Source: an uncultured Aquimarina sp. (lineage in GTDB: Bacteria; Bacteroidota; Bacteroidia; Flavobacteriales; Flavobacteriaceae). From it: a stretch of 61,646 nt of DNA. Location of the stretch: NCBI GenBank assembly GCA_947498765.1, contig CANMLG010000027.1:1-61646 (forward strand). The letters are read 5' to 3'. Both the position numbers and the translations under genes were made by a program. The notes beneath the pieces are model-generated. The model saw nothing but the letters and a program-made list of their open reading frames with translations, made no database searches and was not told where the DNA came from. Of this stretch, positions 1-10,646 are shown one piece after another; position 1 is the first letter of the stretch; every line of letters starts with the position of its first letter.

Positions 1-226
1 CATTAAAAAATCTATTACGTCTGCGATCTACTTCAAATACTATCGTAAACTGTATTTTTTAATTTAACCATAACGCTGCTATGCTGAAATTAAGAAAACA
101 CTAGTATTTATTGTATATCATAGCCTCAAAACAAAGTTTCAATGCATAATTCGGGTTTAACGTATTCGGTGAAACGTAGATTAGAACTTTAAAAATCAAG
201 TTTTAACATATTATAAAAAAATAACA

Positions 227-258
227 TTTGTACCGAACGGTCTGTTTGTTTATATTTG
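227..258 (+). promoter_or_regulatory. Promoter and probable self-operator of the TetR gene
   Basis: TTTG at 227-230 and TATATTTG at 251-258 are 20 bases apart, matching the Bacteroidota primary-sigma promoter (TTTG, about 20 bases, TAnnTTTG). Between them ACCGAACGGT (232-241) has inverted arms ACCG/CGGT, as in many TetR operators. The ATG at 264 lies about where transcription should start, so the message may have little or no leader. Confidence 0.6.
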
Positions 259-263
259 TTATT

Positions 264-836
264 ATGAACTATAAACACAATAAAGAAAAAGTAATACAAA
301 AAGGAATAGAACTCTTTTGGACAAAAGGATTTTATAATATGGGTATAAATGAGATATGCAAAGAAACTGGAATGACGAAAGGAGCTTTTTATAATTCATT
401 TAAAAGCAAAGAAGCATTTCTACTAACAACTATTGATGCCTATGGAAAAATGATAGTGGATCATATACATAATCAATTAAATAATCCTTATTTAAAAGCA
501 TTTGATAAATTAATTGAATTATATACGAATATGCTCACTTCTCAAATTGAGGTTAATTTCAAGGGTTGTTTTGTAAATAATACAATGTCAGAAATGGGTT
601 CTTTAAACAATTCTGTAGCTAAACTATGTGTTAAACAATTTAGTGATTTTTTAATAGCCATTGAACCAACAGTTAAAGAAGCTCAATTAAATGGAGATTT
701 ATACAATTCTATTAGTTCCAATAAACTAACCGAAATAATTCATACTACATTTTTTGGATTCTTAACTAAATCAAAGAGTACAAAAGATTCAGGTCATTTA
801 TTAATGACTTCTTTTCTAAATTCATTAAAAAAATAA
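264..836 (+). CDS. TetR/AcrR family transcriptional regulator
   Basis: A 190-residue one-component regulator. The N-terminal helix-turn-helix is clear: a helix ending ELFWTKGFYNMGINEICKE, then TGMTKGAFYNSFKSKEAF, the classic TetR recognition-helix pattern. The rest is the helical ligand-binding and dimerisation domain, which is not specific enough to name an inducer. A longer reading frame opens at a TTG at 228, but that start would lie inside the promoter, so the ATG at 264 is chosen. The SnoaL-like gene follows after 5 bases, so the two probably form one transcript and the regulator probably represses both through the inverted repeat in its promoter. The regulator assignment is seen directly; autoregulation is inferred. 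Confidence 0.85.
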   Translation: MNYKHNKEKVIQKGIELFWTKGFYNMGINEICKETGMTKGAFYNSFKSKEAFLLTTIDAYGKMIVDHIHNQLNNPYLKAFDKLIELYTNMLTSQIEVNFKGCFVNNTMSEMGSLNNSVAKLCVKQFSDFLIAIEPTVKEAQLNGDLYNSISSNKLTEIIHTTFFGFLTKSKSTKDSGHLLMTSFLNSLKK

Positions 837-841
837 AACAT

Positions 842-1192
842 ATGAAAACAATTAACAAAATATGGGACATCTATAGAACTTGTTGGAACGAAACCAACCC
901 TCTTAAACGAAAAGAAAAACTACAAAAAATTTTAACTGATGACTTTGAATATAAAGACCCAAACTTTGAAGTTAAAGGTTTTATACAATTATCAGACTAT
1001 ATGAAACAGTTCCAAGAAGAATTCAAAGGAGCTTCTTTCGTTACTACAGACATTAACATTCATCACAATAGATGTTTGATAAATTGGAATATGATTAATA
1101 ACAATAATGAGGTAGTTAGTAATGGTACTAGTTTTGTCCTTTACGAAAACAACAAACTCAAACAAATTACAGGTTTCTTTAAAAAAAATTAG
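842..1192 (+). CDS. SnoaL-like / NTF2-fold small protein
   Basis: A 116-residue protein with the look of the SnoaL/NTF2-like cone fold: an N-terminal helix (IWDIYRTCWNETNPLKRKEKLQKILTDDF), the short EYKDPNFEVKGFIQLSDYMKQF segment typical of these folds, then alternating beta strands ending VLYENNKLKQITGFF. Family members are isomerases, hydrolases or ligand carriers, and the active-site residues here do not identify a reaction. It starts 5 bases after the TetR stop and is probably its co-regulated target. The function is unknown; the fold assignment is moderate. Confidence 0.65.
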   Translation: MKTINKIWDIYRTCWNETNPLKRKEKLQKILTDDFEYKDPNFEVKGFIQLSDYMKQFQEEFKGASFVTTDINIHHNRCLINWNMINNNNEVVSNGTSFVLYENNKLKQITGFFKKN

Positions 1193-1355
1193 AATTTATA
1201 AACATCAATACATCCTTAATTTATTTTTAGAATACTAATAATAAAGTCTTTAATAATACCCAGAAAAATTAATAATCAATATTATCATTAAGTTGTTGCT
1301 CACCATTTAATAGCTATTCAGTTTTATATTAAAAAATAAATTCTATAATTATAAA

Positions 1356-1739
1356 TCATTGAAGGATTTCACTCAAATCTGTTTTAAATTTTTCTAAAAG
1401 GTCTTTGGAAAAATTATCAATTATCTTTTGCTCTTTCTCATCTATTCCATTGCTAGCTTGAGCTACTTCTTCAAGAATATTTATCAAAAAATCATACTCT
1501 GGATCTGGGCCGTGTATTTTACAATATGAAATTACTTTTTTATATAATTCATCAATTGTACTCCCTTTAGATACTTCATAATCAAAAGACCATTTAATAT
1601 CACCACCCCAAGGGTGATCTCTTAATTTATCTTCAATTACTTTTAATTCTTCTGGCTGAATTACACCATCACTCATAGCAACAATATAAATCAATTCCCC
1701 AAAAGTTTCGTATAATTTTCGAACATCCTTCATTTTCAA
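1356..1739 (-). CDS. TerB-like helical protein
   Basis: A 127-residue, all-helical, probably cytoplasmic protein. It has two acidic repeats of the TerB/DjlA N-terminal type: IVAMSDGVIQPEELKVIED near the N-terminus and AQASNGIDEKEQKIIDNF near the C-terminus, each with a D/N-G-x-I-x-x-x-E core resembling the TerB metal-binding sites. TerB-like domains occur in tellurite-resistance and stress proteins and also alone with no known role. It is monocistronic, in a stretch without close neighbours. No signal peptide is visible. The start could be the Met at residue 1 or 3. Confidence 0.55.
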   Translation of the reverse strand: MKMKDVRKLYETFGELIYIVAMSDGVIQPEELKVIEDKLRDHPWGGDIKWSFDYEVSKGSTIDELYKKVISYCKIHGPDPEYDFLINILEEVAQASNGIDEKEQKIIDNFSKDLLEKFKTDLSEILQ

Positions 1740-1963
1740 AATCTTTTACTATTGAGCTGAAACCTCACATTAATTATAGCTACAAAATACATCAATCAGT
1801 ACCAGTAGTATTACTAAAAAAAATCAAAAATAGTTTCGTTATTTCTAATTTCAGCTCTTTGTGTATCTCAAAAAAATGCAAAATTTATATATAAGCTTCT
1901 TGAACAAAACTTATATAAAAAACACTAATTGATTTAGTATCATAAAAATAGCCAAAATTATTC

Positions 1964-2005
1964 AAAAAAAGCCTGATACATTTATGTTTTATGTATCAGG
2001 CTTTT
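1964..2005 (-). terminator. Rho-independent terminator of gltBD
   Basis: A perfect 15-bp inverted repeat (1967-1981 with 1991-2005, core GCCTGATACAT) with a 9-base loop. Read on the minus strand it runs into a T tract (A7 at 1964-1970 on the plus strand). It lies 24 bases past the gltD stop. Confidence 0.85.
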
Positions 2006-2028
2006 AGAAAAACTTATTTTAGAAAAAT

Positions 2029-3492
2029 TTACACTCCTGGTAAATCTCCTTCAACATTTTTAGATGGTAAATCAGATTTACCCATTAAAAATATATCTAC
2101 CTGTCTTGCAGCTTCACGACCTTCAGAAATTGCCCAAACAATTAATGACTGTCCACGACGCATATCACCAGCAGTAAATATATTAGGTACATTGGTCTGG
2201 TAATTACCATAATCCGCCTTGTAGTTAGAACGCGCATCAGTTTCAATACCTAATTGTTCTGCTAAATAATTTTCAGGTCCTGTAAAACCTAATGCCAATA
2301 GTGCTAAATCACATGGCCAAGTTTTTTCAGTTCCTTCAATTTCTATTAACTGAGGGCGTTGACCAGGAACAATTTTCCATTCAACATTAACGGTTTTTAA
2401 TGCCGTTAATTTCCCATTATTATCAGTAACAAATTCCTTTGTATTAATTAACCAATTACGCTCCACCCCTTCTTTATGAGAAGAAGACGTTTTAAGTTTT
2501 AACGGCCAGTAAGGCCATGGCGTACTTGCTGCTCTATCTCCAGGAGGCTTAGGCATAATTTCAAAATTCACTACCGATTTTGCTCCTTGTCTGTTAGAAG
2601 TACCCACACAATCAGATCCTGTATCACCACCACCAATAACAATAACATTTTTATCAGTAGCCAATACTTGGTCTTTGACCTTTTTACCAAAAACAACTTT
2701 TGTTTGCTGTGTTAAGAAATCCATAGCTTGTACTACTCCATCAGCATCAATACCTGGTGTAGGTAAAGATCGCCTTTGAGTGGCTCCACCGGTTAATACA
2801 ATCGCATCAAAGGCTTTTAATTCATCAACCGATACGTTTTTACCAACATTAGCATTTACTTTAAAAGTAATTCCTTCAGCTTCTAAAATAGCAATACGAC
2901 GGTCAATAATTTCTTTTTCCATTTTGAAGTTTGGAATACCGTAACGTAACAATCCTCCAACTTCATCATCTCTTTCAAAAACAGTTACTAAATGACCTGC
3001 TCTATTCAATTGTTGTGCGGTAGCTAAACCTGCTGGTCCTGAACCTACAACAGCAACAGATTTTCCTGTACGTGTTTTAGGAGCCTGTGGTTTTATCCAG
3101 CCTTCTTTAAAAGCACGTTCAACAATATTTTTTTCTATATTTTCAATAGAAATTGGGTCTTCAATAATACCCAATACACATGCTTGCTCACATGGAGCAG
3201 GACATAAACGCCCTGTAAATTCAGGAAAATTATTTGTAGAATGTAATATTAATGAGGCTTTTTGCCATTCCCCTTGGTGTACCATGTGATTAAAGTCGGG
3301 AATTAAATTCCCTAACGGACAACCACTATGGCAAAAAGGAATACCACAATCCATACATCTCGAACCTTGAGTGGAAATTTCTTTCTCACTCAAAGGAATC
3401 GTAAATTCTTTATAATCTTGCAAACGCTCTTTTACAGGTTCGTAAGCTTCGTCTTTTCTTTCGAATTCTTTAAATCCAGTTACTTTTCCCAT
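2029..3492 (-). CDS. gltD: Glutamate synthase (NADPH) small subunit
   Basis: The 487-residue beta subunit of GOGAT, which passes NADPH electrons through FAD and Fe-S centres to the large subunit for glutamate formation from glutamine and 2-oxoglutarate. The N-terminal Fe-S region CMDCGIPFCHSGCPLGNLIP and a second cysteine group (CPAPCEQACV) are present. The FAD Rossmann motif GSGPAG and the NADPH motif GGGDTGSDC follow, and the C-terminal IFTAGDMRRGQSLIVWAI is the usual FAD-binding end. Length fits the family. It lies 2 bases downstream of gltB in the same operon and is followed by a strong terminator. Confidence 0.97.
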   Translation of the reverse strand: MGKVTGFKEFERKDEAYEPVKERLQDYKEFTIPLSEKEISTQGSRCMDCGIPFCHSGCPLGNLIPDFNHMVHQGEWQKASLILHSTNNFPEFTGRLCPAPCEQACVLGIIEDPISIENIEKNIVERAFKEGWIKPQAPKTRTGKSVAVVGSGPAGLATAQQLNRAGHLVTVFERDDEVGGLLRYGIPNFKMEKEIIDRRIAILEAEGITFKVNANVGKNVSVDELKAFDAIVLTGGATQRRSLPTPGIDADGVVQAMDFLTQQTKVVFGKKVKDQVLATDKNVIVIGGGDTGSDCVGTSNRQGAKSVVNFEIMPKPPGDRAASTPWPYWPLKLKTSSSHKEGVERNWLINTKEFVTDNNGKLTALKTVNVEWKIVPGQRPQLIEIEGTEKTWPCDLALLALGFTGPENYLAEQLGIETDARSNYKADYGNYQTNVPNIFTAGDMRRGQSLIVWAISEGREAARQVDIFLMGKSDLPSKNVEGDLPGV

Positions 3493-3494
3493 AA

Positions 3495-6400
3495 TTACGC
3501 TTCTGTTAATTCTTCAACCATAGGCTCTTCATTAGCAATTCTTTCTAATGCTACTTTATACTCTTTAGGCATTACTTTAACAAACTTAGCCAAGTTATTA
3601 TCCCAGTCTGCTAAAACTTCTTTACCTCTATTACTATTTGTATAAGCAACGTGATTCTCAATTAATCCTTTTAACTCAGCAGCATCTTCGGCTGTGATTG
3701 GATCAAAATCAATAGTTTCTTCGTTACATAATCCGTTGGTAAATTTACCTGTAGTATTTAATACATACGCATATCCACCACTCATTCCTGCAGCAAAATT
3801 ACGTCCTGTATCCCCTAATACCACAATACGACCACCTGTCATATATTCACAACCATGATCTCCTAATCCTTCAACAACTGCTGTTGCTCCAGAATTACGT
3901 ACTGCAAAACGCTCTCCCGCAATACCATTTATATAGGCTTCACCTTTTACAGCTCCAAATAAACAAACATTACCTACTATAATGTTATGCTCAGCAATAA
4001 AGTCTGCTTCTTCAGGTTTTTTAACAATAATTTTTGCTCCAGATAAACCTTTACCTAAATAATCATTTGTATTTCCTTCAACAGTAAATGTAATACCATG
4101 AGCTCCAAATACCCCTAAACTTTGTCCGGCAGAACCTTTAAAATTCAAATGTAATGTATCTTCTGGTAAACCTAAATGTCCATAGATTTTAGAAATTTCA
4201 TTAGATATAATAGCCCCTACAGAACGATCAATATTCTTAATAGGATAAGATAAATGAGTTACTTCTTTTCTGAAAATTGCAGCATGTGCATCCTTCAAAA
4301 TTTGAAAATCAATTACGTTATCTAAGTTATGATCTTGTTTTTCGCTATTTCTAACTGGCAATTCACTATAGCCTTCTGGCTGATATAATATTGCAGATAA
4401 ATCTAAACCTTTAGCTTTGTAATGCTCTATGGCTTTATTGGCATTAATCTTTTGCGTTTGACCAATCATTTCATCCATAGTACGGAATCCTAATTCGGCC
4501 ATAATTTCTCTTAATTCATTTGCCACATAATAAAAGAAATTAATTACATGCTCAGGCGTACCTTTAAAGTTTTTACGTAACTCTTTATCTTGAGTTGCTA
4601 TACCCACAGGACAAGTATTTAAATGACACTTACGCATCATTATACATCCCGAAGCTACTAAAGGAGCTGTTGCAAAACCAAACTCTTCAGCACCTAATAA
4701 TGCCGCAATAGCAACATCTCGTCCTGTTTTTAACTGTCCATCACATTCAACAACAATTCTTGACCTTAAATTATTTAATACCAATGTTTGTTGTGCTTCT
4801 GCTAAACCAAGTTCCCATGGTAAACCTGCATGCTTTAATGATGTTAATGGTGATGCACCTGTACCTCCATCGTAACCAGAAATCAATACTACATCTGCCT
4901 TAGCCTTGGCTACACCAGCTGCAATAGTTCCTACACCAACTTCCGATACTAATTTTACATTAATTCTGGCTTCTCTATTCGCATTTTTCAAATCATAAAT
5001 TAGCTGAGCTAAATCTTCAATTGAATAAATGTCATGATGAGGAGGAGGAGAAATTAACCCCACAAATGGAGTTGAATTACGAGCATCGGCAATCCAAGGT
5101 AATACTTTAGTTCCTGGTAACTGACCACCCTCTCCTGGTTTAGCTCCTTGAGCCATTTTAATTTGAATCTCTTTTGCAGAACTTAAGTAATGAGAAGTAA
5201 CTCCAAAGCGACCTGAAGCCACCTGCTTGATCGCAGAATTCTTATTATCTCCATTTGCATCAGGTTGGAAACGTCTTCTATCTTCACCACCTTCACCCGA
5301 GTTAGATTTACCACCTAAACGGTTCATAGCAATGGCCAAATTTTCATGTGCTTCTCTAGAAATAGATCCATAAGACATAGCACCTGTTTTAAATCGCTTA
5401 ACTATTTCTGTCCAAGGTTCAACTTCCTCTAGTGGAATTGGATCTAAGTTGTTAAACTCAAACAACCCACGAATAGTTAAGTGTTTTTTAGACTGCTCAT
5501 TAATGTCATTTTTGTAAACATTATAAGAATCCTGATCACTCAATCTAACTGCTTGTTGTAATTTAGCAACTGTAGTTGGATTAAATAAGTGTCGTTCACC
5601 ATTACGTCTCCATCTGTAATCTCCACCAATATTTAAGCCTAAACGCTTATCTATTTCAGTATCTGGATAAGCATATTTGTAACGCTTATCTATTTCTTTT
5701 TCTATTTCGTATAACCCAATACCTTCAATTCTTGAAGCTGTGTATGGGAAATATTTATTTACAAATTCTGAATTGAATCCGACGATTTCAAAAATTTGAG
5801 AACCTCTGTACGAATGTAACGTCGAGATTCCAATTTTATTCATCACTTTTAAGATTCCTTTACCAATAGCTTTGTTAAAGTTATCTACCGCTTTTTGCTC
5901 ATCCATTTCAATGAACCCTTCTTGTACTTGTAAACGGATAATTTCATTAACCATATATGGGTTAATTGCCGAAGCTCCATATCCAAATAAAGTAGCAAAA
6001 TGATGTGGTTCACGTGGTTCTGCTGATTCGATAACAATATCGAAATAAGAACGCTTACGTAAACGATTCATTTGATGATGTACAAAAGAACAAGCTAATA
6101 AGGCTGGAATTGGTGCTAAACCTTCTTTAGCCCCTCTATCCGAAAGAATGATAATATTAACTCCGTTATCAACTGCCTTTGAAATATTAGTAATGATAGT
6201 GTCAAGAGCATCCTCTAAACCATTCATTCCTTTTTCTTTCTCATACAATATCTCAATAGTTTCAGCTTTAAAACCTTCTACATTAATATTTCTAATTTTT
6301 TCTAAATCATTATTAGAAATTACAGGGTTTTGTATTCTTAATTTTTTACACTGATCTGGAGTAATATCAAAAATATTCTTGTCATGACCTAAAGCTAAGC

Positions 6401-8000
6401 TGATATCTGTAACCACTTCTTCACGTATACCATCCAATGGTGGATTGGTAACCTGTGCAAATAATTGCTTAAAGTAATTAGAAATTAACTGAGGTCTATC
6501 AGATAATACCGCTAATGGAGTATCGATTCCCATTGAGCCTAAAGCCTCTTTCCCAACTTGCGCCATAGGCACAATTACCTCTTGAATATCTTCAATAGTA
6601 TAATTATATAAACGCTGTCTTGTTTTTAAGTCTAAGGTTTCAATAGGACATGCTTCATTATTATTAGGCACATCTTTTAATTGTAAATTATTTTCTTTTA
6701 ACCATTTTTTGTAAGGTCTTTCAGAAACAACTTTATTTTTTATCTCCTCATCATCTATGATTCGACCTTCATTCATGTCCACTAAGAACATTTTCCCTGG
6801 CTCTAAACGACCATGACTTTCTATATCAGAAGGCTCGATATCAACTACACCTACTTCAGATGACATAATTAATTTACCACTCTTAGTTACTGTATAACGA
6901 GATGGTCTTAACCCATTTCTATCCAATAAAGCGCCTACATAATCTCCATCAGTAAATGGAACCGATGCAGGTCCATCCCAAGGCTCCATGATGCATGAAT
7001 TGTATTCATAGAATGCTTTTCTTTCTTCGGACATCGTAGCATGTTTTTCCCATGCTTCTGGAATGGTCATCATCATTACTTCTGGTAATGAACGACCTGT
7101 TAAAGTTAATAATTCTACGGACATATCCATAGAAGCTGAATCCGATTTACCTGGTAATATAATTGGGAATAATTCTTCGATTTGATCACCAAAAATACCA
7201 GATTGCATAATCTCTTCTCGAACACGCATTCTAGAAACATTACCTCTTAATGTGTTGATCTCTCCATTTTGACATAAAAATCTAAAAGGTTGAGCTAACT
7301 CCCAAGCAGGCATTGTATTTGTTGAAAAACGTTGATGTACTAAAGCCAAACGTGTCACCAAATCAGGTTGCTGTAAATCTGTATAATAAGGTCCTATATC
7401 TTCGGGCATAATGATCCCTTTATATATAAGTGTTGTATTAGACAAACTAGGTATGTAAAAATAATCAGCTTCAGATGTTTTAGAGTTACGAATTACATGT
7501 TCCGTAATTTTACGAGCAGCATATAATTTAGCTCTAAAAATATTTTCTTCTAAATCTCCTTGTGCAATAAATATTTGCTCAATATTCGGTTCCGAAGCTA
7601 AAGCTATCTCCCCTAACTGTGTTGAATCAACAGGTACAACTCTCCAGCCTAAAATAGTTAGACCTTGAGCCTTTATTTGCTTTTCAAACTCATTTTTACA
7701 AAAAGTGTATTGATTAGTATTTTTAGGTAAAAATACCATTCCTACAGCATATTGTCTTTGCTCAGGTAATTTGAAATCACAAACCCTACTAAAATAATCA
7801 TGTGGTATATCTATCAATAAACCAGCACCATCACCAGTTTTACCGTCAGCACTTACACCTCCACGATGTTCTAATTTTACTAAAATTTCTAATGCATCAT
7901 GAATAATTTGGTTGGTCTTTTCACCTTTTAGGTTACAGATAAAACCAGCCCCACAATTTTCATGCTCAAATTCAGGCAAATACATTCCTTGTTTTTGCAT
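3495..8000 (-). CDS. gltB: Glutamate synthase large subunit
   Basis: The 1501-residue alpha subunit, full length. The class II glutamine amidotransferase domain starts at ENCGAGF; this cysteine (residue 16) is the expected nucleophile after removal of a short propeptide, and the Met at residue 6 is an alternative start. Further along are the central domain, the FMN/synthase domain ([20 protein letters not shown]; the GEGGE and PGEGGQLPG loops) with the 3Fe-4S cysteine cluster [19 protein letters not shown], and the C-terminal beta-helix GXGXG-like domain ([17 protein letters not shown]). It is transcribed away from the first P-II gene, placing ammonium uptake and assimilation side by side. 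Confidence 0.97.
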   Translation of the reverse strand: MQKQGMYLPEFEHENCGAGFICNLKGEKTNQIIHDALEILVKLEHRGGVSADGKTGDGAGLLIDIPHDYFSRVCDFKLPEQRQYAVGMVFLPKNTNQYTFCKNEFEKQIKAQGLTILGWRVVPVDSTQLGEIALASEPNIEQIFIAQGDLEENIFRAKLYAARKITEHVIRNSKTSEADYFYIPSLSNTTLIYKGIIMPEDIGPYYTDLQQPDLVTRLALVHQRFSTNTMPAWELAQPFRFLCQNGEINTLRGNVSRMRVREEIMQSGIFGDQIEELFPIILPGKSDSASMDMSVELLTLTGRSLPEVMMMTIPEAWEKHATMSEERKAFYEYNSCIMEPWDGPASVPFTDGDYVGALLDRNGLRPSRYTVTKSGKLIMSSEVGVVDIEPSDIESHGRLEPGKMFLVDMNEGRIIDDEEIKNKVVSERPYKKWLKENNLQLKDVPNNNEACPIETLDLKTRQRLYNYTIEDIQEVIVPMAQVGKEALGSMGIDTPLAVLSDRPQLISNYFKQLFAQVTNPPLDGIREEVVTDISLALGHDKNIFDITPDQCKKLRIQNPVISNNDLEKIRNINVEGFKAETIEILYEKEKGMNGLEDALDTIITNISKAVDNGVNIIILSDRGAKEGLAPIPALLACSFVHHQMNRLRKRSYFDIVIESAEPREPHHFATLFGYGASAINPYMVNEIIRLQVQEGFIEMDEQKAVDNFNKAIGKGILKVMNKIGISTLHSYRGSQIFEIVGFNSEFVNKYFPYTASRIEGIGLYEIEKEIDKRYKYAYPDTEIDKRLGLNIGGDYRWRRNGERHLFNPTTVAKLQQAVRLSDQDSYNVYKNDINEQSKKHLTIRGLFEFNNLDPIPLEEVEPWTEIVKRFKTGAMSYGSISREAHENLAIAMNRLGGKSNSGEGGEDRRRFQPDANGDNKNSAIKQVASGRFGVTSHYLSSAKEIQIKMAQGAKPGEGGQLPGTKVLPWIADARNSTPFVGLISPPPHHDIYSIEDLAQLIYDLKNANREARINVKLVSEVGVGTIAAGVAKAKADVVLISGYDGGTGASPLTSLKHAGLPWELGLAEAQQTLVLNNLRSRIVVECDGQLKTGRDVAIAALLGAEEFGFATAPLVASGCIMMRKCHLNTCPVGIATQDKELRKNFKGTPEHVINFFYYVANELREIMAELGFRTMDEMIGQTQKINANKAIEHYKAKGLDLSAILYQPEGYSELPVRNSEKQDHNLDNVIDFQILKDAHAAIFRKEVTHLSYPIKNIDRSVGAIISNEISKIYGHLGLPEDTLHLNFKGSAGQSLGVFGAHGITFTVEGNTNDYLGKGLSGAKIIVKKPEEADFIAEHNIIVGNVCLFGAVKGEAYINGIAGERFAVRNSGATAVVEGLGDHGCEYMTGGRIVVLGDTGRNFAAGMSGGYAYVLNTTGKFTNGLCNEETIDFDPITAEDAAELKGLIENHVAYTNSNRGKEVLADWDNNLAKFVKVMPKEYKVALERIANEEPMVEELTEA

Positions 8001-8029
8001 ATTCTTATTTCTCTTAAGTTTTTCCGGTG

Positions 8030-8063
8030 CAAAATTACGAAAACGCTAAGGATTCCGAAAATT
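8030..8063 (-). promoter_or_regulatory. Promoter of gltBD
   Basis: On the minus strand TAATTTTG (8037 down to 8030) fits the -7 box TAnnTTTG, with a weak TTTC at the -33 spacing. It lies about 30 bases before the gltB ATG. The rest of the 459-base gltB/glnK gap is AT-rich, with the glnK promoter at its other end and no further gene visible. Confidence 0.5.
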
Positions 8064-8393
8064 TATAGCATTATAATAGTCTCTTTTATGAGTTACCTAT
8101 TTTTAGGCTTTGTTTTTTAATAATTATCACTAATTCTTTAAAAAATGTAAGAATTTAATAATCAGCAAAGCAATCGTTTTCGTTTTATATTTAAGTAATA
8201 AAGTTAAACAAGAATCATTTGTTTTAGTATATAACAAGTATTAAAATTTTACTATTTAAGTAGATATACGTAAAATAGTTCTTACAATATAAGTAGTATT
8301 CAGAAGTTATTTTAAGAAATAATTATGATAATGATATTATTAAGTAAAATATTGTTAGTTTTTCGCAAAAATACTTAGTTACTTGAATAAATT

Positions 8394-8425
8394 CTTGCTC
8401 AAATTAACTAGTTAATATATTTTTG
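8394..8425 (+). promoter_or_regulatory. Promoter of the first P-II/Amt operon
   Basis: CTTG at 8394-8397 and TATTTTTG at 8418-8425 are 20 bases apart, a good Bacteroidota promoter. The leader then runs about 28 bases to the ATG and contains the repeat at 8431-8446. Confidence 0.55.
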
Positions 8426-8430
8426 ACCCC

Positions 8431-8446
8431 ATATAATACTAACAAT
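8431..8446 (+). repeat. Conserved leader of P-II gene 1 (copy 1)
   Basis: ATATAATACTAACAAT occurs here, 13 bases before the first P-II ATG, and identically at 10255-10270, 10 bases before the second. Its position suggests a ribosome-loading leader kept after duplication. Confidence 0.6.
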
Positions 8447-8459
8447 ATAATTATACTCT

Positions 8460-8798
8460 ATGAAAAAAATAGAAGCAATTATCCGTAGATCTAAGTTTCG
8501 TGCTGTAAAAGAGTCGTTACATTCTAAAGGGATCAACTTCTTCTCATACTGGGATGTTACCGGTATTGGAAATGAGTCAACAGGTCATGTATATCGTGGC
8601 GTAAGCTACAGTACTAGTGACATACAACGTAGATATATATCTATAGTTGTAAATAATGAATTTGAAGAAGCTGCAATTGAATCCATTTTAACTGCTGCTA
8701 AAACTGGCGAAGTTGGTGATGGAAAAATATTTGTTTCTGATGTTACTGAAGCCTACAGAATTCGTACTGCTGAAAAAGGTGGCGAAACACTTAACTAA
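8460..8798 (+). CDS. P-II family nitrogen regulatory protein (copy 1)
   Basis: A 112-residue P-II signalling protein, which senses ATP/ADP and 2-oxoglutarate and normally gates the ammonium channel next to it. It shows the family start KKIEAIIRRSKF, a T-loop with YRGVSY (Tyr45, Tyr50; Tyr50 corresponds to the uridylylated Tyr51 of enteric GlnB, one residue shorter here), the B-loop TGEVGDGKIFV and the C-terminal RIRTAEKGGETL. It is followed 44 bases later by an ammonium channel, the usual glnK-amtB order. Whether the T-loop tyrosine is modified in this phylum is not known from sequence. Confidence 0.93.
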   Translation: MKKIEAIIRRSKFRAVKESLHSKGINFFSYWDVTGIGNESTGHVYRGVSYSTSDIQRRYISIVVNNEFEEAAIESILTAAKTGEVGDGKIFVSDVTEAYRIRTAEKGGETLN

Positions 8799-8842
8799 AC
8801 AATCCCCAAAATTATATTTAAAAAATTACAAAACTCATTATT

Positions 8843-10108
8843 ATGAATGAAGTACAACAAAAAGCATTAGATGCTGCTATATCTAGCATCAATGGAGATA
8901 TGGGAGCCTTATGGATCACCATTTCTGCAATATTAGTATTTTTTATGCAAGCTGGTTTCACCTTAGTGGAAGTAGGTTTCACTCGTGGCAAAAATGCTGG
9001 TAACATTATTATGAAAAATATCATGGACCTTTGTATTGGTTCAATTATGTTCTGGGCAGTTGGTTATGCATTTATGTATGGCGACACTGTTTTATTAGGA
9101 GGATTTATGCGTTCAAGCTCTGCTGATCAAGGTTATTTCTTTTTCCATGCAGATGATTGGTATAACTTATTTTTCCAAACAGTTTTCTGTGCTACTGCTG
9201 CTACTATTGTATCTGGTGCTGTTGCAGGAAGAACAAAATTTACAACATACTTAGTATTTTCTTTTATTTTAACTACAATTATTTATCCAATATCAGGTAG
9301 CTGGTACTGGCCTTTTGATGATGATGCATGGTTAAACACTTTAGGTTTTGTTGATTTTGCTGGTTCATCTGTAGTGCATGCTGTTGGTGGTGGTGCTGCA
9401 TTAGTTGCTGCTAAATTAGTAGGTCCTCGTATTGGAAAATATGTTGACGGTAAAGTAAATGTAATTCCTGGTCATAACTTATTATTTGGTGCACTAGGTG
9501 TATTAATCCTTTGGTTAGGATGGTTTGGATTTAACGGAGGTTCTCAATTAGCTTGGGGTGGTTCTGATACAGTTGCCGCTGGTAGCGTTATTATCAACAC
9601 AAACATTGCAGCTGCAATTGGTGCTATTTCTGCTTTATTCTTTACTTGGATTAAGTACGGTAAGCCAGATATTTCAATGACATTAAATGGTGGTTTAGCT
9701 GGTTTAGTAGGTATTACTGCTGGTTGTGGTGCTGTTAGCGCTAGTGGTGCTTTAGCAATTGGTTTAATTTGCGGTATTGCTGTAGTATTATCTATCGAGT
9801 TTATCGACAAAACATTACGTATTGATGATCCAGTTGGAGCAATTTCTGTGCATGGTACTTGTGGTTTCTTAGGAACTGTATTAGTAGGTGTTTTTGCTTT
9901 AGATGGTGGTTTATTAAACGGTGGTGGTGCTAAATTACTTGGTGTACAAGCATTAGGTTCTTTATCATACATTGGATGGGCTGTATTGACTACTTTCATT
10001 GTCTTATTCATACTTAAAAAAGTAATGGGACTTAGAGTTTCTGAAAAAGAAGAAATTGAAGGATTAGATGTTCATGAACATGGTATATCAGTTTACACAG
10101 CTGAATAA
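8843..10108 (+). CDS. amt: Ammonium transporter (copy 1)
   Basis: A 421-residue Amt/Mep/Rh channel of the inner membrane with about eleven hydrophobic segments. The two pore histidine regions are present as GSSVVHAVGGGAALVA and ISVHGTCGFLG, with the signature DFAGSSVVH. The C-terminal cytoplasmic tail LRVSEKEEIEGLDVHEHGISVY is the conserved P-II-responsive tail. It forms an operon with the P-II gene upstream and ends at a strong terminator. It lacks the N-terminal signal extension seen in some AmtB proteins. Confidence 0.95.
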   Translation: MNEVQQKALDAAISSINGDMGALWITISAILVFFMQAGFTLVEVGFTRGKNAGNIIMKNIMDLCIGSIMFWAVGYAFMYGDTVLLGGFMRSSSADQGYFFFHADDWYNLFFQTVFCATAATIVSGAVAGRTKFTTYLVFSFILTTIIYPISGSWYWPFDDDAWLNTLGFVDFAGSSVVHAVGGGAALVAAKLVGPRIGKYVDGKVNVIPGHNLLFGALGVLILWLGWFGFNGGSQLAWGGSDTVAAGSVIINTNIAAAIGAISALFFTWIKYGKPDISMTLNGGLAGLVGITAGCGAVSASGALAIGLICGIAVVLSIEFIDKTLRIDDPVGAISVHGTCGFLGTVLVGVFALDGGLLNGGGAKLLGVQALGSLSYIGWAVLTTFIVLFILKKVMGLRVSEKEEIEGLDVHEHGISVYTAE

Positions 10109-10130
10109 TCAACTTATATTTTTACACAAA

Positions 10131-10166
10131 AAAAGGTTGTCTTGTTTAAGGCAACCTTTTTTGTTT
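10131..10166 (+). terminator. Terminator after the first P-II/Amt operon
   Basis: The stem AAAAGGTTG (10131-10139) pairs with CAACCTTTT (10152-10160), followed by a T-rich run. It separates the two P-II/Amt pairs into two transcription units. Confidence 0.85.
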
Positions 10167-10254
10167 TCTCAAAATTACCCCTATCCTATTATCAATTCTC
10201 TTCATAAAACTCATTTAATTTGCTTACTTGTTATAATTAATATACATTTAATAT

Positions 10255-10270
10255 ATATAATACTAACAAT
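10255..10270 (+). repeat. Conserved leader of P-II gene 2 (copy 2)
   Basis: This 16-base sequence is identical to 8431-8446 and lies 10 bases before the second P-II start. Confidence 0.6.
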
Positions 10271-10280
10271 TAACTTTTTT

Positions 10281-10619
10281 ATGAAAAAAATTGAAGCAAT
10301 TATTAGAAGATCTAAATATCGTGCCGTGAGAGATGCATTACACGCAAAAGGTGTAAATTTCTTTTCTTACTGGGATGTAACTGGGATTGGAAATGAAAAA
10401 ACAGGACACGTATATAGAGGTGTCAGCTATAGTACAAGTGATATTCAACGACGTTACATATCTATTGTTGTTAATAATGAATTTGAACAAGTAACCATTG
10501 ATACTATTATTGAGTACGCAGGTACTGGTGAAGTAGGTGATGGTAAAATATTTGTATCAGACATAAAAGATGCTTACCGAATCCGTACTGGTGAAAAAGG
10601 TGGGGATACATTAAACTAA
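10281..10619 (+). CDS. P-II family nitrogen regulatory protein (copy 2)
   Basis: A 112-residue P-II protein very close to copy 1, with the same YRGVSY T-loop, TGEVGDGKIFV B-loop and EKGGDTLN end. A longer frame opens upstream at 10068, but it starts inside amt copy 1 and crosses the terminator. The ATG at 10281, giving MKKIEAIIRRSKYRAV and preceded by the duplicated leader, is therefore the start. It is followed 27 bases later by its own channel gene. Confidence 0.93.
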   Translation: MKKIEAIIRRSKYRAVRDALHAKGVNFFSYWDVTGIGNEKTGHVYRGVSYSTSDIQRRYISIVVNNEFEQVTIDTIIEYAGTGEVGDGKIFVSDIKDAYRIRTGEKGGDTLN

Positions 10620-10646
10620 CAAAAACTAACAACAATATAACTTATA

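Noticed and set aside
228..263. TTG start giving 12 more residues on the TetR protein
   Set aside because: It lies within the promoter and operator; the ATG at 264 fits the TetR family start.
9544..10011. 155-codon minus-strand frame inside the first amt gene
   Set aside because: Exact antisense of a clear ammonium channel, with Pro/Thr/Lys-rich composition typical of shadow frames.
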